56,514 bases of DNA, from positions 11,112 through 67,625 of the forward strand of contig NZ_JAKEDT010000012.1 of assembly GCF_021462525.1 (NCBI RefSeq), given 5' to 3'. Both the position numbers and the translations under genes were made by a program. Under the pieces are notes generated by a model. That model did not search any database and was not told the origin of the DNA. It saw only the letters and a program-made list of their open reading frames with translations. This document shows, in pieces, positions 1-8,310 of this stretch. The stretch comes from Thermus caliditerrae (lineage in GTDB: Bacteria > Deinococcota > Deinococci > Deinococcales > Thermaceae). The first letter of the stretch is position 1, and each line of letters starts with the position of its first letter.

Positions 1-14
1 TTGCGTGCGGGTAC

Positions 15-1082
15 TTAGTAGGGGAGGGGCCAGGTGCGGAAGTAGTTGCGGATCCTCCCCCAAAGGCCCACCAGACCCAGGGGCTCTAGGATCAGAAAGC
101 CCAGGATCAGGAGGCCGAAGATCACGTTGCGCCAGGCGGCCAGGGCGGCGGCGTACTGGGGCCCCAGGGCTCCCACGAAGCTGTTGAGCACCTCGGGGAT
201 GAGGAGGACGAAGAAGGCCCCAAGCACCGCCCCCAGCACCGTGCCCGCCCCGCCTACAATCACCATGGCCAGGTACTGGATGCTCACCGTGAGGGGGAAG
301 TACTCGGGGGTTACCGCCTTGTAGAGCTGGGCCAAAAGCCCCCCCGCCACCCCCGCGTAGAAGGCGGAAAGGGCAAAGGCCAGGAGCTTCACCCCCACCA
401 GGTCCACCCCCGCCACCCGGGCGGAGAGGTCGTTGTCCCGCACCGCCATGAAGGCCCGCCCCGCCCGGGTCATGAGGAGGCGCTTGCCGTAGAAGAAGAG
501 GGGCAGGGCGAAGAGCAGGACCAGGTACCAAAGCCGGTCGGGGGTGTCCAAGGCCAGACCCAGGATTTCCGCGGGGGGTAGGGTGCGCCCCCGGATGCCT
601 CCGGTGACCGCCTCCCAGTTCTTGAACACGTAGTCCGCCAAAAACTGGAAGGCCAGGGTGGCGATGGCCAGGTACACCCCCTTGATGCGCAAGGAGGGGA
701 GACCCAGCACGAGGCCCAAAAGGGCGGCGATGCCTCCCCCGAGGAGGATACCCAAAGGAGCCAAGGGGCCATAAAGGTGGCTTGCGGCGTAGGCTCCCAC
801 CCCCATGAAGGCGGCGTGGCCCAAGGAGATCTGCCCTGCACCCCCCACCAGGAGGTGAAGGCCCAGGGCGCTTAAGGCCCCGATGGCCACCAGGGTGGCC
901 ACGTACATGGGGTAAGGCCCTAGGAGGAGGGGTAGGAAGAAGAGAAGGGCCAGGAAGGCCCAAAGCGCCAGCCGCCCCAGGGGGGTGCTGGCGTAGGCCT
1001 CGTCCTCCTTGTAGGTTTCCCGCACCGCTCGGGCAAAGCGGCGGCTATAGGCGTCGGTGAGTTGCTTGGAAAGGGCGTACAC
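15..1082 (-). CDS. livM: Branched-chain amino-acid-type ABC transporter permease (LivM family)
   Basis: This 355-residue inner-membrane permease would pair with the LivH-type permease at 4541-5416 to form the channel of a HAAT-family importer. About eight to ten hydrophobic segments begin near residue 35. The family glycine-rich stretch HLLVGGAGQISLGHAAFMG lies near residue 77, and the cytoplasmic coupling region RAGRAFMAVRDNDLSARVAG near residue 206. The soluble N-terminal 30 residues are slightly long. It is the last gene of the operon, starting 1 base after the stop of the acyl-CoA ligase, so it is probably translationally coupled. The family call is firm. The substrate is uncertain, because a ligase gene sits inside the operon. 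Confidence 0.93.
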   Translation of the reverse strand: MYALSKQLTDAYSRRFARAVRETYKEDEAYASTPLGRLALWAFLALLFFLPLLLGPYPMYVATLVAIGALSALGLHLLVGGAGQISLGHAAFMGVGAYAASHLYGPLAPLGILLGGGIAALLGLVLGLPSLRIKGVYLAIATLAFQFLADYVFKNWEAVTGGIRGRTLPPAEILGLALDTPDRLWYLVLLFALPLFFYGKRLLMTRAGRAFMAVRDNDLSARVAGVDLVGVKLLAFALSAFYAGVAGGLLAQLYKAVTPEYFPLTVSIQYLAMVIVGGAGTVLGAVLGAFFVLLIPEVLNSFVGALGPQYAAALAAWRNVIFGLLILGFLILEPLGLVGLWGRIRNYFRTWPLPY

Positions 1083-1083
1083 G

Positions 1084-2937
1084 TTAGACCTCCTGCACCT
1101 CGAGGGTGGCCTGGAGTCGTCCCTCTCCCTCCAGGTAGCGGATGGGGAGCACCACCTCCACCCGTCCCCCTTCCCCGTAAAGGGCTTGGATCACGGGGCC
1201 GTAGCGGGTCTCCACCACCTGGCGACGCACCTTGCGGGTACGGGTGATCTCCTCGTCGTCGGGGTGGAGCTCCTTGGGCAAAATGGCGAAGCGCTGGATG
1301 CGGAGTTTTTCGGGCAGGGTCTGGTTCACCATGCGGATCTCCTCCGCAATGAGGGCCTTGACCTCAGGCCTTTCCGTGAGGGAGAGGTAGGTGGTGAAGG
1401 GAAGACCCCGCTTGCGGGCCCAGTTCTGCACGTTTTCCGGGTCCAGCTCAATGAGGGCGCTCACGAAGGGCTTGCCATGGCCCAGGACCACCGCCTCGCG
1501 GATGTAGGGAGAGTACTTCAGGCGGTTCTCCAGAAACTGGGGGGCAAACCGGGTCCCATCCAGCAGGGCCCCCACCTCCTTCACCCGTCCCAGGATCACC
1601 AGGTGCCCCCGCTCGTCAAAGAAGCCGGCATCTCCAGTCCGGAAGAAGCCATCGGGGGTGAAGCTTTCCTCGGTGGCCTTTTCCTGGCGGAAGTACCCCC
1701 GGAAGACCTGGGGCCCCTTCACCTGGATCTCCCCCTCCTCGCTGAGGCGTACCTCCGTTTGGGGCAGGGGAGGGCCCACCGTCTCGGGGGGGGCGTCCCC
1801 GGTGGCGTGGGCGGTGGTGGCGGCGGCGGTCTCCGACTGGCCGTAGACCTGGCGGATGTCCAGGCCCAAGGCGCGGAAGAAGGTGAAGACCTCGTTGCCC
1901 AGGGGAGCCCCCCCGGTGACGGCAATCCTGCAGGCGGCAAGCCCCAGGCGGGCCCGGAGGGGCCGGGCGATGAGGGGGTAGAAGAGGGCCCGTTTGAGGT
2001 TGAGCCATAGGCCCACCCGTTCCCCCCGGAACTCCCGGCTGGCTCCCTCCAGAAGGGCCCCCATCCCCACGCGGTAGAAAAAGCCTTTGAGGAAGTCGGC
2101 GTCGGCCATCCGGCTTTGGATGAGGCTCGCCATATCCTCCCAGAGCCGGGGCGGGGCCAGGAAGAAGTCGGGCTGCACCTCCTTGAGGTCTTCCCGGAGG
2201 GTGGTGGGGTCTTCGGGAAAATGCACCGTGGACCCCTCCACCAGGCCTTGGACCACGGTGAGCATCTGCTCCCCAATCCAGGGAAGGGGGAGGTAGCTAA
2301 AGACCCAAGCCCCCCGCTGGAAGCCCAGGGCCTGGCGCAGGGCCTGGTGCCCTGCCAGGAGGTTTTCGTGGGAGAGCATGGCCAGCTTGCTCCTGCCCGT
2401 GGTACCCGAGGTGGGGGCGAGGAGGGCCACCTCATCGGGGCGGCGCCTCCTCACGGCCTTTTCCCCCACCTTCGGGTCCCCGAAAGCCTGGCTGAAGCGC
2501 CGCACTTTGCCGTGGAAGTGGCGGGTCATGCCGGCTTCTTCCCAGACCAAGACGAAGTCCACGAGGTGCAGGTGGGGGTAGACCTTGTCCAGCTGTTCCT
2601 CGTCGGACACCACAATGCCCTTGGCTCCGGTGAACTCCAGGAAGTATCCCACTTCCTCGGGCATGGCATCGGCGTAGATGCCCATGGGCAGAGCCCCTAG
2701 GGCTTGGGCGCCCAGCTCCGCCTCCACCCACTCGGGGGCGTTGTGCCCGAGGATGGCCAGGACCTCCCCTTCTTCCAGCCCCAAGGTGCGTAGCCCTCCA
2801 GCGAGGCTTAAGGTCCGCTCCCAAAGCTCCCGCCAGGAGGTCTTCTGCCACACCCCAAGCCGCTTTACCCGGAGAGCAGCGGCCTCCGGTTCCTCCTTTG
2901 CGTGTTCATACAGATGGAAAAGCAGCGTGCCTTCCAT
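1084..2937 (-). CDS. AMP-dependent acyl-CoA synthetase/ligase
   Basis: This 617-residue adenylate-forming enzyme would activate a carboxylic acid to its CoA thioester in the cytoplasm. The AMP-binding P-loop reads LAPTSGTTGRSKLAMLSHEN near residue 173. The YGQSETAA motif is near residue 369, and the hinge region FRTGDAGFFDERGHLVILGR is near residue 439. The length is typical of long-chain or aromatic acyl-CoA ligases. It lies between livG and livM, with 6 bases on one side and 1 on the other, so it is part of the transporter operon. Similar ligase-plus-Liv operons are known to handle fatty or aromatic acids in other bacteria. That the imported acid is trapped as its CoA ester here is inference, and the substrate cannot be read from sequence. 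Confidence 0.9.
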   Translation of the reverse strand: MEGTLLFHLYEHAKEEPEAAALRVKRLGVWQKTSWRELWERTLSLAGGLRTLGLEEGEVLAILGHNAPEWVEAELGAQALGALPMGIYADAMPEEVGYFLEFTGAKGIVVSDEEQLDKVYPHLHLVDFVLVWEEAGMTRHFHGKVRRFSQAFGDPKVGEKAVRRRRPDEVALLAPTSGTTGRSKLAMLSHENLLAGHQALRQALGFQRGAWVFSYLPLPWIGEQMLTVVQGLVEGSTVHFPEDPTTLREDLKEVQPDFFLAPPRLWEDMASLIQSRMADADFLKGFFYRVGMGALLEGASREFRGERVGLWLNLKRALFYPLIARPLRARLGLAACRIAVTGGAPLGNEVFTFFRALGLDIRQVYGQSETAAATTAHATGDAPPETVGPPLPQTEVRLSEEGEIQVKGPQVFRGYFRQEKATEESFTPDGFFRTGDAGFFDERGHLVILGRVKEVGALLDGTRFAPQFLENRLKYSPYIREAVVLGHGKPFVSALIELDPENVQNWARKRGLPFTTYLSLTERPEVKALIAEEIRMVNQTLPEKLRIQRFAILPKELHPDDEEITRTRKVRRQVVETRYGPVIQALYGEGGRVEVVLPIRYLEGEGRLQATLEVQEV

Positions 2938-2943
2938 GTCGTC

Positions 2944-3693
2944 TCACCCGTGGCCCAGATACGCTTCCACCACCTTAGGATCCTTCCGTACCTCATGGGG
3001 AGGGCCGTGGTAGAGCACCTCTCCGTAGGAGAGAACCAGAACGCGGTCGGAAAGCTCCAGCACGGCCCGCAGGTCGTGCTCCACCCAAAGGAGGGTGATG
3101 CCCCACTCCTCCCGGGCGTCCAGCAGGAAGCGGGCCAGGTCCTGCTTCTCCTCGAGGGAGAGCCCGGCCATGGGTTCATCCAGGAGAAGGAGCTTGGGGC
3201 GGCCGGCCAGGGCCCGGGCCACCTCCACCCGCTTCTGCAACCCGTAGGGGAGCATCCCTGCGGGGGCGTGGCGGAAGGGGGAGAGGTGGAGGTAGTCCAG
3301 GACCTCTTCCGCCCAGGCCCTAAGCCGCCACTCCCGTTCCGCCTTGGGCAGGGCCGGGGGATAGGTGGGGAGGGCCAGCTCGGCACCCAGCTTCACGTTA
3401 TCCAGCACGCTCATGCCCCGGAAGATTTCCAGCCCTTGAAAGGTGCGTCCCAAGCCCATGCGGGCTCGCGCTTGGGGGCTTTTTCCCCGAAGGTTTTGCC
3501 CCCGGAAGAGGACCTGTCCCTTGTCGGGTTCGTACACCCCCGAAAGGACGTTCAAGAGGGTGGTTTTTCCCGCGCCGTTGGGGCCGATGACGGCGAAAAA
3601 CTCCCCCTCCACCACGTGGAACCCCACCCCCGCCAGGGCCTTGACCCCTTTGAAGGAGAGGTGCAGATCCTTGGCCTCCAGGATGGCGCTCAT
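2944..3693 (-). CDS. livG: ABC transporter ATP-binding protein (LivG family)
   Basis: This 249-residue ATPase would energise the Liv-type importer together with LivF. Walker A is GPNGAGKTT near residue 37, Walker B is LLLLDEPMAGLS near residue 170, and the switch histidine is in WVEHDLRAV. The C-loop is degenerate, reading PYGLQKRVEVARAL in place of LSGGQ, which is common in LivG proteins. The start is supported by AAGGAGGG about 10 bases upstream. Its stop is followed 6 bases later by the acyl-CoA ligase. The NBD family is secure, and the LivG rather than LivF assignment rests on the length of the Q-loop insertion and on gene order. Confidence 0.93.
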   Translation of the reverse strand: MSAILEAKDLHLSFKGVKALAGVGFHVVEGEFFAVIGPNGAGKTTLLNVLSGVYEPDKGQVLFRGQNLRGKSPQARARMGLGRTFQGLEIFRGMSVLDNVKLGAELALPTYPPALPKAEREWRLRAWAEEVLDYLHLSPFRHAPAGMLPYGLQKRVEVARALAGRPKLLLLDEPMAGLSLEEKQDLARFLLDAREEWGITLLWVEHDLRAVLELSDRVLVLSYGEVLYHGPPHEVRKDPKVVEAYLGHG

Positions 3694-3721
3694 GGCGTTG
3701 CCCTCCTTGGGGGTTTTACCT

Positions 3722-4501
3722 TCACACCCACCGCTTCCTCCTCCGGTAGCGCCGGGCTTGGCGGAAGCCCACCTCCTCCTTGCCCAGGTAGAACTCCATC
3801 ACGTCCTGGTCCTCTTGGGCGGACTGGGCATCCCCTTCAAACACCACCCGGCCCCGCTCCATCACGTACACCCGGTCCACGATGGCCAAAGCAGCCCGGG
3901 CGTTTTGCTCCACCAGGAGCAGGCTCAAGCCCTTTTCGCGCCTCAGGGCGTCCAGGGTGTGCATCACCTCTTCCACCAGCTTGGGGGCTAGGCCCAGGGA
4001 GGGTTCGTCCACCACCAGCACCCTGGGCCGGGTGAGGAGGGCCATGCCGATGAGGAGCATCTGCTGTTCGCCTCCCGAGAGGTAGCCGGCCTGCTCGTGG
4101 CGGCGCTCATAGAGGCGGGGGAAGCGGGTGAAGACCTCATCCATGCCTTCCCTAAGCTCTCGGGGGGAGAGCCGGTGGCCGGCGGCCACCAGGTTCTCCA
4201 CCGGGGTGAGGTAGCGGAAGAGGGGACGCCCCTCGAGGACCGCCGTAAGCCCCAAGCCCGTGATGCGCACCGGGTCCAAGTGGGTGGCTTCTTCCCCGAA
4301 AAGGCGGACGTGCCCGTCCAACACCCGCCCCTCAAACTTGGGCAGAAGCCCCGCCACCGCCCGGACCAAGGAGCTTTTTCCGGCCCCGTTGGGCCCCAAG
4401 AGGGCCACGGCTTCCCCCTCCCTCACCTCGAGGGAAACCCCGTCCAGGGCCAGGATCACTCCCCGGTAGACCACTTTGAGGTTTTCCACGGACAGGATCA
4501 T
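3722..4501 (-). CDS. livF: ABC transporter ATP-binding protein (LivF family)
   Basis: This is the second ATPase of the importer, 259 residues. Walker A is GPNGAGKSS near residue 36, the signature LSGGEQQML is near residue 141, and Walker B is VLVVDEPSLGLAP near residue 160. The C-terminus carries an extra basic tail, ARRYRRRKRWV, beyond the usual LivF end, which could contact membrane or nucleic acid but has no known role. It lies between livH and livG with short spacers of 39 and 28 bases. A GGAG ribosome-binding site precedes the start. Confidence 0.92.
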   Translation of the reverse strand: MILSVENLKVVYRGVILALDGVSLEVREGEAVALLGPNGAGKSSLVRAVAGLLPKFEGRVLDGHVRLFGEEATHLDPVRITGLGLTAVLEGRPLFRYLTPVENLVAAGHRLSPRELREGMDEVFTRFPRLYERRHEQAGYLSGGEQQMLLIGMALLTRPRVLVVDEPSLGLAPKLVEEVMHTLDALRREKGLSLLLVEQNARAALAIVDRVYVMERGRVVFEGDAQSAQEDQDVMEFYLGKEEVGFRQARRYRRRKRWV

Positions 4502-4540
4502 GCCTTTTCTCTCCGCATCCTTTCAGCTGGCCATGGGGCC

Positions 4541-5416
4541 TCACACCCTCTCGATTTGCCGTTCTCCCAAGAGGCCATAGGGCCGCACCAAGAGGACCAA
4601 AAGCACCACCAAGAAGGGCAGGGCTTCGGTGAAGCCAGGGAGTACGGTTTCCAGGTAGCGCTGGGAGAGGGCCTCGAGGATCCCTAAGATAAAGCCCGCC
4701 AGCAAAGCTCCCCCCACGGAGTCCAAGCCCCCCAGGATAGCCACGGGAAAGACCTTGAGCCCCAGGAAGACCAGGTTGGGACCCACCCCGCTGGCCACCG
4801 CCAAAAGCGCCCCGGCCAGGGTGGCGAGCAGGGCGGAAACCCCCCAGACCCCCGCCAGGATGCGGGCGGTGGGAATCCCTAGGGCCAGGGCGGCCACCTC
4901 CCTTTCGGAGATGGCCCGCACCAGGATGCCGTAGCGGCTTCTCCGGAGGAGCCAAAGAAGGCCAAGCCCCAGGGGCAGGGCCAGGAGCAGGTTCCACACG
5001 GCCCGGGAGGAGACGAAGATCTCCCCGGTCTGGAAGCCCAGGTTGGGCAGGCTCCCCGGAAGGTACTTCAGGTCCGGGCCCCAAACCAGCTGTGCTCCCC
5101 CGTCTAGGGTGGAGGCCAGCCCGATGGTGGCCATGATCACCGCCACCACGTTCCGCCCCAAAAGGGGCCGCACGAAACCCCTTTCCACAATAATCCCAAA
5201 GAGGAAAGCAGCGGGGAGGGCGGCCAGCATGGCCAGGGGCAAGGGCAGGAAGAGGGCGAAGGTGTAGGTGAGGTAGGCCCCCACCAGCAGGAACTCTCCA
5301 ATGGCGAAGTTCACCACGCTGGTAGCCCGGTAGACGAGCACAAAGCCCAGGGCCAGCAGGCCGTAAAGGGCCCCGTTGGCCAGGCCCCCGATGAGGTAAG
5401 GCAGGAGGTCGGACAT
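4541..5416 (-). CDS. livH: Branched-chain amino-acid-type ABC transporter permease (LivH family)
   Basis: This 291-residue permease has about eight hydrophobic segments. The LivH signature near the N-terminus reads YGLLALGFVLVYRATSVVNF (residues 18-37), and the coupling helix region VRAISEREVAALALGI lies near residue 167. It would form the heterodimeric channel with LivM. It is the first gene after the binding-protein gene, but a perfect 12-bp hairpin lies in the 51-base gap between them, which may keep permease expression below that of the binding protein. An AGGAAG site precedes the ATG. Confidence 0.93.
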   Translation of the reverse strand: MSDLLPYLIGGLANGALYGLLALGFVLVYRATSVVNFAIGEFLLVGAYLTYTFALFLPLPLAMLAALPAAFLFGIIVERGFVRPLLGRNVVAVIMATIGLASTLDGGAQLVWGPDLKYLPGSLPNLGFQTGEIFVSSRAVWNLLLALPLGLGLLWLLRRSRYGILVRAISEREVAALALGIPTARILAGVWGVSALLATLAGALLAVASGVGPNLVFLGLKVFPVAILGGLDSVGGALLAGFILGILEALSQRYLETVLPGFTEALPFLVVLLVLLVRPYGLLGERQIERV

Positions 5417-5429
5417 GGGTCTTCCTGGG

Positions 5430-5456
5430 GCCCGGGCCAGCTTGGCTGGCCCGGGC
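5430..5456 (-). terminator. Intercistronic GC hairpin between binding protein and livH
   Basis: A perfect inverted repeat has a 12-bp stem (GCCCGGGCCAGC) and a TTG loop. It lies after the binding-protein stop and before the livH ribosome-binding site. No T-run follows, so it looks more like an mRNA-stabilising or attenuating hairpin than a full terminator. Confidence 0.7.
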
Positions 5457-5467
5457 GGGGCATCGGC

Positions 5468-6652
5468 CTAAGCCAGCTTGATCCAGTCGGTGATGGCGTT
5501 AAAGCGCCCGTCCTTGACGCTTGCCCGGTAAAGCTTGGTGTAGGGCAGGCGGTGGTTGACGAACTGGTAGCTCCGCTGGAGCCCCAGGCCATTGTAGTCC
5601 CCGAGCTTCTCCAAGTACTCCACCACCCCCGCCCGGGTGAGCTTGCCTGCTCCCGCCGCCCGCCGCATGGCCTCGGCCACCGCCAGGGCCACCGCCAGGC
5701 TTCCCATGTAATAGGTGGGGCGGTAGGAGGTGTCCCGGCCCTTACGCTGACGGAACTTCCGCATCTCTTCCACCGCCGGCACCAGGGTGTCGTACCAGTA
5801 GGCGTTGTGGTAGGTGACGATGAAGCCCTCGGCGGTGGGGCCGGCCCGCTGGATGAGGGCCAGCTCCGCCGAGTAGTAGGTGCCCATGAACTGGGCCTGC
5901 AGGCCCTGCTCCCGGGCGGCCCGCAGGATGAGGGGTTCGGCGGAGAGGGCATAGCCCTGAAGGATGACGAAGTCAGGGTTCGCCCGGCGCAGGTTCAGCA
6001 CCACGGGGGTAGCGTCGGTGAAGGCGGGTGGGGTGACCTCCTCGTGGACCACCTCCATACCCAAAGCCTTGGCCCGCTCCTTGACGTAGGGGATGGGGTC
6101 GCGTCCGAACTCGGTGTTGGAGTAGACCAGGGCGATCTTGGCCCGTCCCTTCTGGAGCCGGATCTGGCGCAGAAGGGCCTCCATCATATCGTTGTAGGTG
6201 GGCCCGAAAACAAAGATGGTGGGGTAGGTCTTGGGGTCGGCGAGCTCGTTGGCGAAGCTGGTGGCGGAGTAGGGCAGGCCCATGCGGGCGATCTCCGGGG
6301 CCAGGGCCTTGGAAAGGCCCGTGGAGTCTCCGTAGACGAAGAGGAGCTCGTCCGGCCGCTCCCGGGCGATCACCCGATTGAAGGCGGCGGTTCCTTTGGC
6401 CACGTCGTAGCCGGTGTCCTCCACGATGAGCTCCAGCTTTCGCCCGCTGATACCACCCTGGACTTCGTTCACGTAGTCCACCCCGTCCACAAACCCTTCC
6501 CGACCGGCGTTGCCTGCGAAGGCGAAGGGGCCGGTGAGGGGGAGGAGGACGGCCAACTTCACCGGTTTGGCTTGGGCGGTGGCGAAGTAGGGCATCCCTA
6601 AAGCCGCCAATGATCCTACTCCCAGCTTCCGCAAAAACTCCCTGCGCTTCAT
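5468..6652 (-). CDS. ABC transporter substrate-binding protein (Leu/Ile/Val-binding-type, periplasmic)
   Basis: This 394-residue type I periplasmic binding protein (Peripla_BP_6-like) would capture substrate outside the cytoplasmic membrane. The chosen ATG is preceded by AAAGGAGG at good spacing and gives the N-terminus MKRREFLRKLGVGSLAALG, a twin-arginine-type signal peptide ending near ATAQA. An in-frame start 42 bases upstream would bury this signal. The mature part begins KPVKLAVLLPLTGPFAFAGN, the typical first strand of this fold. It heads the operon livH-livF-livG-ligase-livM. A good promoter lies at 6685-6713. The ligand is unknown, and the acyl-CoA ligase in the operon suggests a carboxylic acid as an alternative to an amino acid. 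Confidence 0.9.
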   Translation of the reverse strand: MKRREFLRKLGVGSLAALGMPYFATAQAKPVKLAVLLPLTGPFAFAGNAGREGFVDGVDYVNEVQGGISGRKLELIVEDTGYDVAKGTAAFNRVIARERPDELLFVYGDSTGLSKALAPEIARMGLPYSATSFANELADPKTYPTIFVFGPTYNDMMEALLRQIRLQKGRAKIALVYSNTEFGRDPIPYVKERAKALGMEVVHEEVTPPAFTDATPVVLNLRRANPDFVILQGYALSAEPLILRAAREQGLQAQFMGTYYSAELALIQRAGPTAEGFIVTYHNAYWYDTLVPAVEEMRKFRQRKGRDTSYRPTYYMGSLAVALAVAEAMRRAAGAGKLTRAGVVEYLEKLGDYNGLGLQRSYQFVNHRLPYTKLYRASVKDGRFNAITDWIKLA

Positions 6653-6684
6653 CGTGCGCCTCCTTTCCGGTTGTGCTCGGTGCA

Positions 6685-6713
6685 AAGATACCATGTTCTT
6701 CCTGCCTCGGCAA
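6685..6713 (-). promoter_or_regulatory. Promoter of the Liv-type operon
   Basis: On the minus strand, TTGCCG (6708-6713) is followed after exactly 17 bases by TATCTT (6685-6690). The start codon is 32 bases further down, with an AAAGGAGG ribosome-binding site between, so this is a conventional leadered promoter. Confidence 0.65.
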
Positions 6714-6882
6714 GTTGGGGAACCTCGGAGCCCAGGGCCGTGGGGGGAAAGCGGCCTTGTGGGGCGGGATAAGAACCTGCAGGGCGGTGCCGCACCCGAT
6801 TTCCAACCGGTGAGTCAGACGCCATTCCATGGGCGCAAGGGGAGCTGTCTAGGGCCAGGCCTGCTGGGGGTCCTCGAGGGCC

Positions 6883-6888
6883 TAGCAT
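6883..6888 (+). promoter_or_regulatory. Leaderless -10 box of the lyase-like gene
   Basis: TAGCAT is followed by six bases (GGAGGC) and then the ATG at 6895. No convincing -35 box is seen. The layout matches the leaderless promoters elsewhere in this window. The GGAGG lies too close to the ATG to act as a ribosome-binding site. Confidence 0.5.
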
Positions 6889-6894
6889 GGAGGC

Positions 6895-8310
6895 ATGCGC
6901 TGGCACGCCGTTTACCGCCGCTTTGTCCTGGGCCGCCACTACCGCTTCGCCCGCCAAGAACTGGTGCCCCACTTCTTTGACGCCCTCACTGCCTATGCCC
7001 TGGAGCTGGCCCGTCTTGGGGTGCCGCGAGCTTGGGAAGCGGCCAAGGCCTTGCAAGAGCTGCGCACCCTTCCCCTTCCCAGCTTTAGCGGGGAGGCAGA
7101 GGACGTTTTTTTCTCCATCCAGGCCCAGCTTTCCGAGCATTGGGGGGAAGAGGTGGCAGGGGCGGTGCGGCGCGGCCTTTCCCGCAACGACCTGGACCTC
7201 ACCGCCTTCCGTGCCTACCTGAGGGACCGAACCCTGGCCTTGCTGGGGGATTTCTGGCGTTTGCGCCGTACCCTCTTACGGGTGGCCCAGGAGTATGCGG
7301 GGGTGCCCCTGGTGCTGAGGACCCACCATCGCCCGGCCCAGCCTTCCACCCTGGACCACTACCTCCTAGGGGTGGAGGGGCTCCTTTCCCGGGACTACGC
7401 CCGCCTCTCCCATGCCCTGGAGACCTTGGACCGCTGCCCTCTCGGGGCCAGCGCCCTAGCGGGTAGCCCCTATCCCGTAGACCGCTGGAGGCTCGCCGCG
7501 CTTTTGGGGTTTGCGGCGCCTTTGGAAAACACCCTGGACGCCGTGGCCTCGGGGGACTACGCCCTGGAGCTGGCCTCGGCCCTGGCGGGTCTGGGGGCAA
7601 GCCTTTCCCGCCTGCTCACCGACTTCCTCTTCTGGGCGGAGCGGGGAGCCTTCGTGGTGGGGGAACGCCTCGCCCAGGGTTCCAGCTTCATGCCGCAGAA
7701 GCGGAATCCCGTGGTGTTGGAGCACGCCCGCATCTATGCGGGCCATCTGGTGGGTGGGGTGGGGACCCTGGCCCTTTTGAACCACAACACCCCCTTTACC
7801 GACCTCAACGACCACTCCACCGGGGTGCTGGAGCCCTTGACGGCTCTTTTGGAAAGCGCCGAGGCGGCCTTGGAGCTCACCCGAGTGGCCCTGGAGGAAA
7901 GCCGCTTTGAGCCCGCCCTCCTCCTAGAGGAGCTTTCTCCGGAGGTCCTGGCCTCGGAGGCCGTGGACCTGTTGGTGCGCAAAGGGGTGCCCCTGGCGGA
8001 GGCCTACCGGCGGGTGCAGGGCGCCCTGCCTGGGGTTCGGCCCGAGCTCCTGGGGGTGGGGCGGGAGGAGCTTATCGCTTGGATGAGCCTGGAGGGTTTC
8101 TTCGCCCGCCGGGAGGTGCTGGGGGGCGTGGGGCCCAAGGCCCGTGAGGAAGCCCTGCGCCGGGCCAAGGCCGCCTTGCGGCAGAACAGGAAAGTCCTAG
8201 CCGCCTTGCGAGCCCGGGTGCGGCTGGCTCGCCGGAGGCTGCTGCAGGACCTCCAGGCGCCAGAAGGCCTGGAGGCTCCGCAGGAGGAGGGGCAGGTAGA
8301 AGGCGAGTAG
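6895..8310 (+). CDS. Argininosuccinate lyase/fumarase-superfamily protein, divergent
   Basis: This 471-residue member of the aspartase/fumarase superfamily most resembles argininosuccinate lyase. The three conserved regions are present in modified form: SRND (96-99), THHRPAQP (143-150, with the catalytic Thr-His) and [11 protein letters not shown] (262-272, with the mobile catalytic serine loop). It lacks the usual WGGRF-type N-terminus, and SRNDQ is changed to SRNDL. The C-terminal tail is basic and then acidic and overlaps the antisense transporter gene by 114 bases. It could be a true ArgH, but the divergence suggests a paralogue on a different amino-acid adduct. No arg genes adjoin it. 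Confidence 0.75.
   Translation: MRWHAVYRRFVLGRHYRFARQELVPHFFDALTAYALELARLGVPRAWEAAKALQELRTLPLPSFSGEAEDVFFSIQAQLSEHWGEEVAGAVRRGLSRNDLDLTAFRAYLRDRTLALLGDFWRLRRTLLRVAQEYAGVPLVLRTHHRPAQPSTLDHYLLGVEGLLSRDYARLSHALETLDRCPLGASALAGSPYPVDRWRLAALLGFAAPLENTLDAVASGDYALELASALAGLGASLSRLLTDFLFWAERGAFVVGERLAQGSSFMPQKRNPVVLEHARIYAGHLVGGVGTLALLNHNTPFTDLNDHSTGVLEPLTALLESAEAALELTRVALEESRFEPALLLEELSPEVLASEAVDLLVRKGVPLAEAYRRVQGALPGVRPELLGVGREELIAWMSLEGFFARREVLGGVGPKAREEALRRAKAALRQNRKVLAALRARVRLARRRLLQDLQAPEGLEAPQEEGQVEGE

Noticed and set aside
1057..2010. Long open frame on the plus strand opposite the acyl-CoA ligase
   Set aside because: Composition is that of an antisense shadow (His, Gly and Leu runs) and the ligase on the other strand has clear motifs.
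2902..4035. 377-codon plus-strand frame opposite livG and livF
   Set aside because: Low-complexity shadow frame; livG and livF carry full ATPase motifs.
5552..6601. 349-codon plus-strand frame opposite the binding-protein gene
   Set aside because: Rich in Gly, Val and His with no domain; the minus-strand protein has a signal peptide and ribosome-binding site.
6653..6894. Riboswitch or small RNA in the 242-base gap before the lyase-like gene
   Set aside because: Beyond the two promoters, no conserved riboswitch core or strong hairpin was seen.
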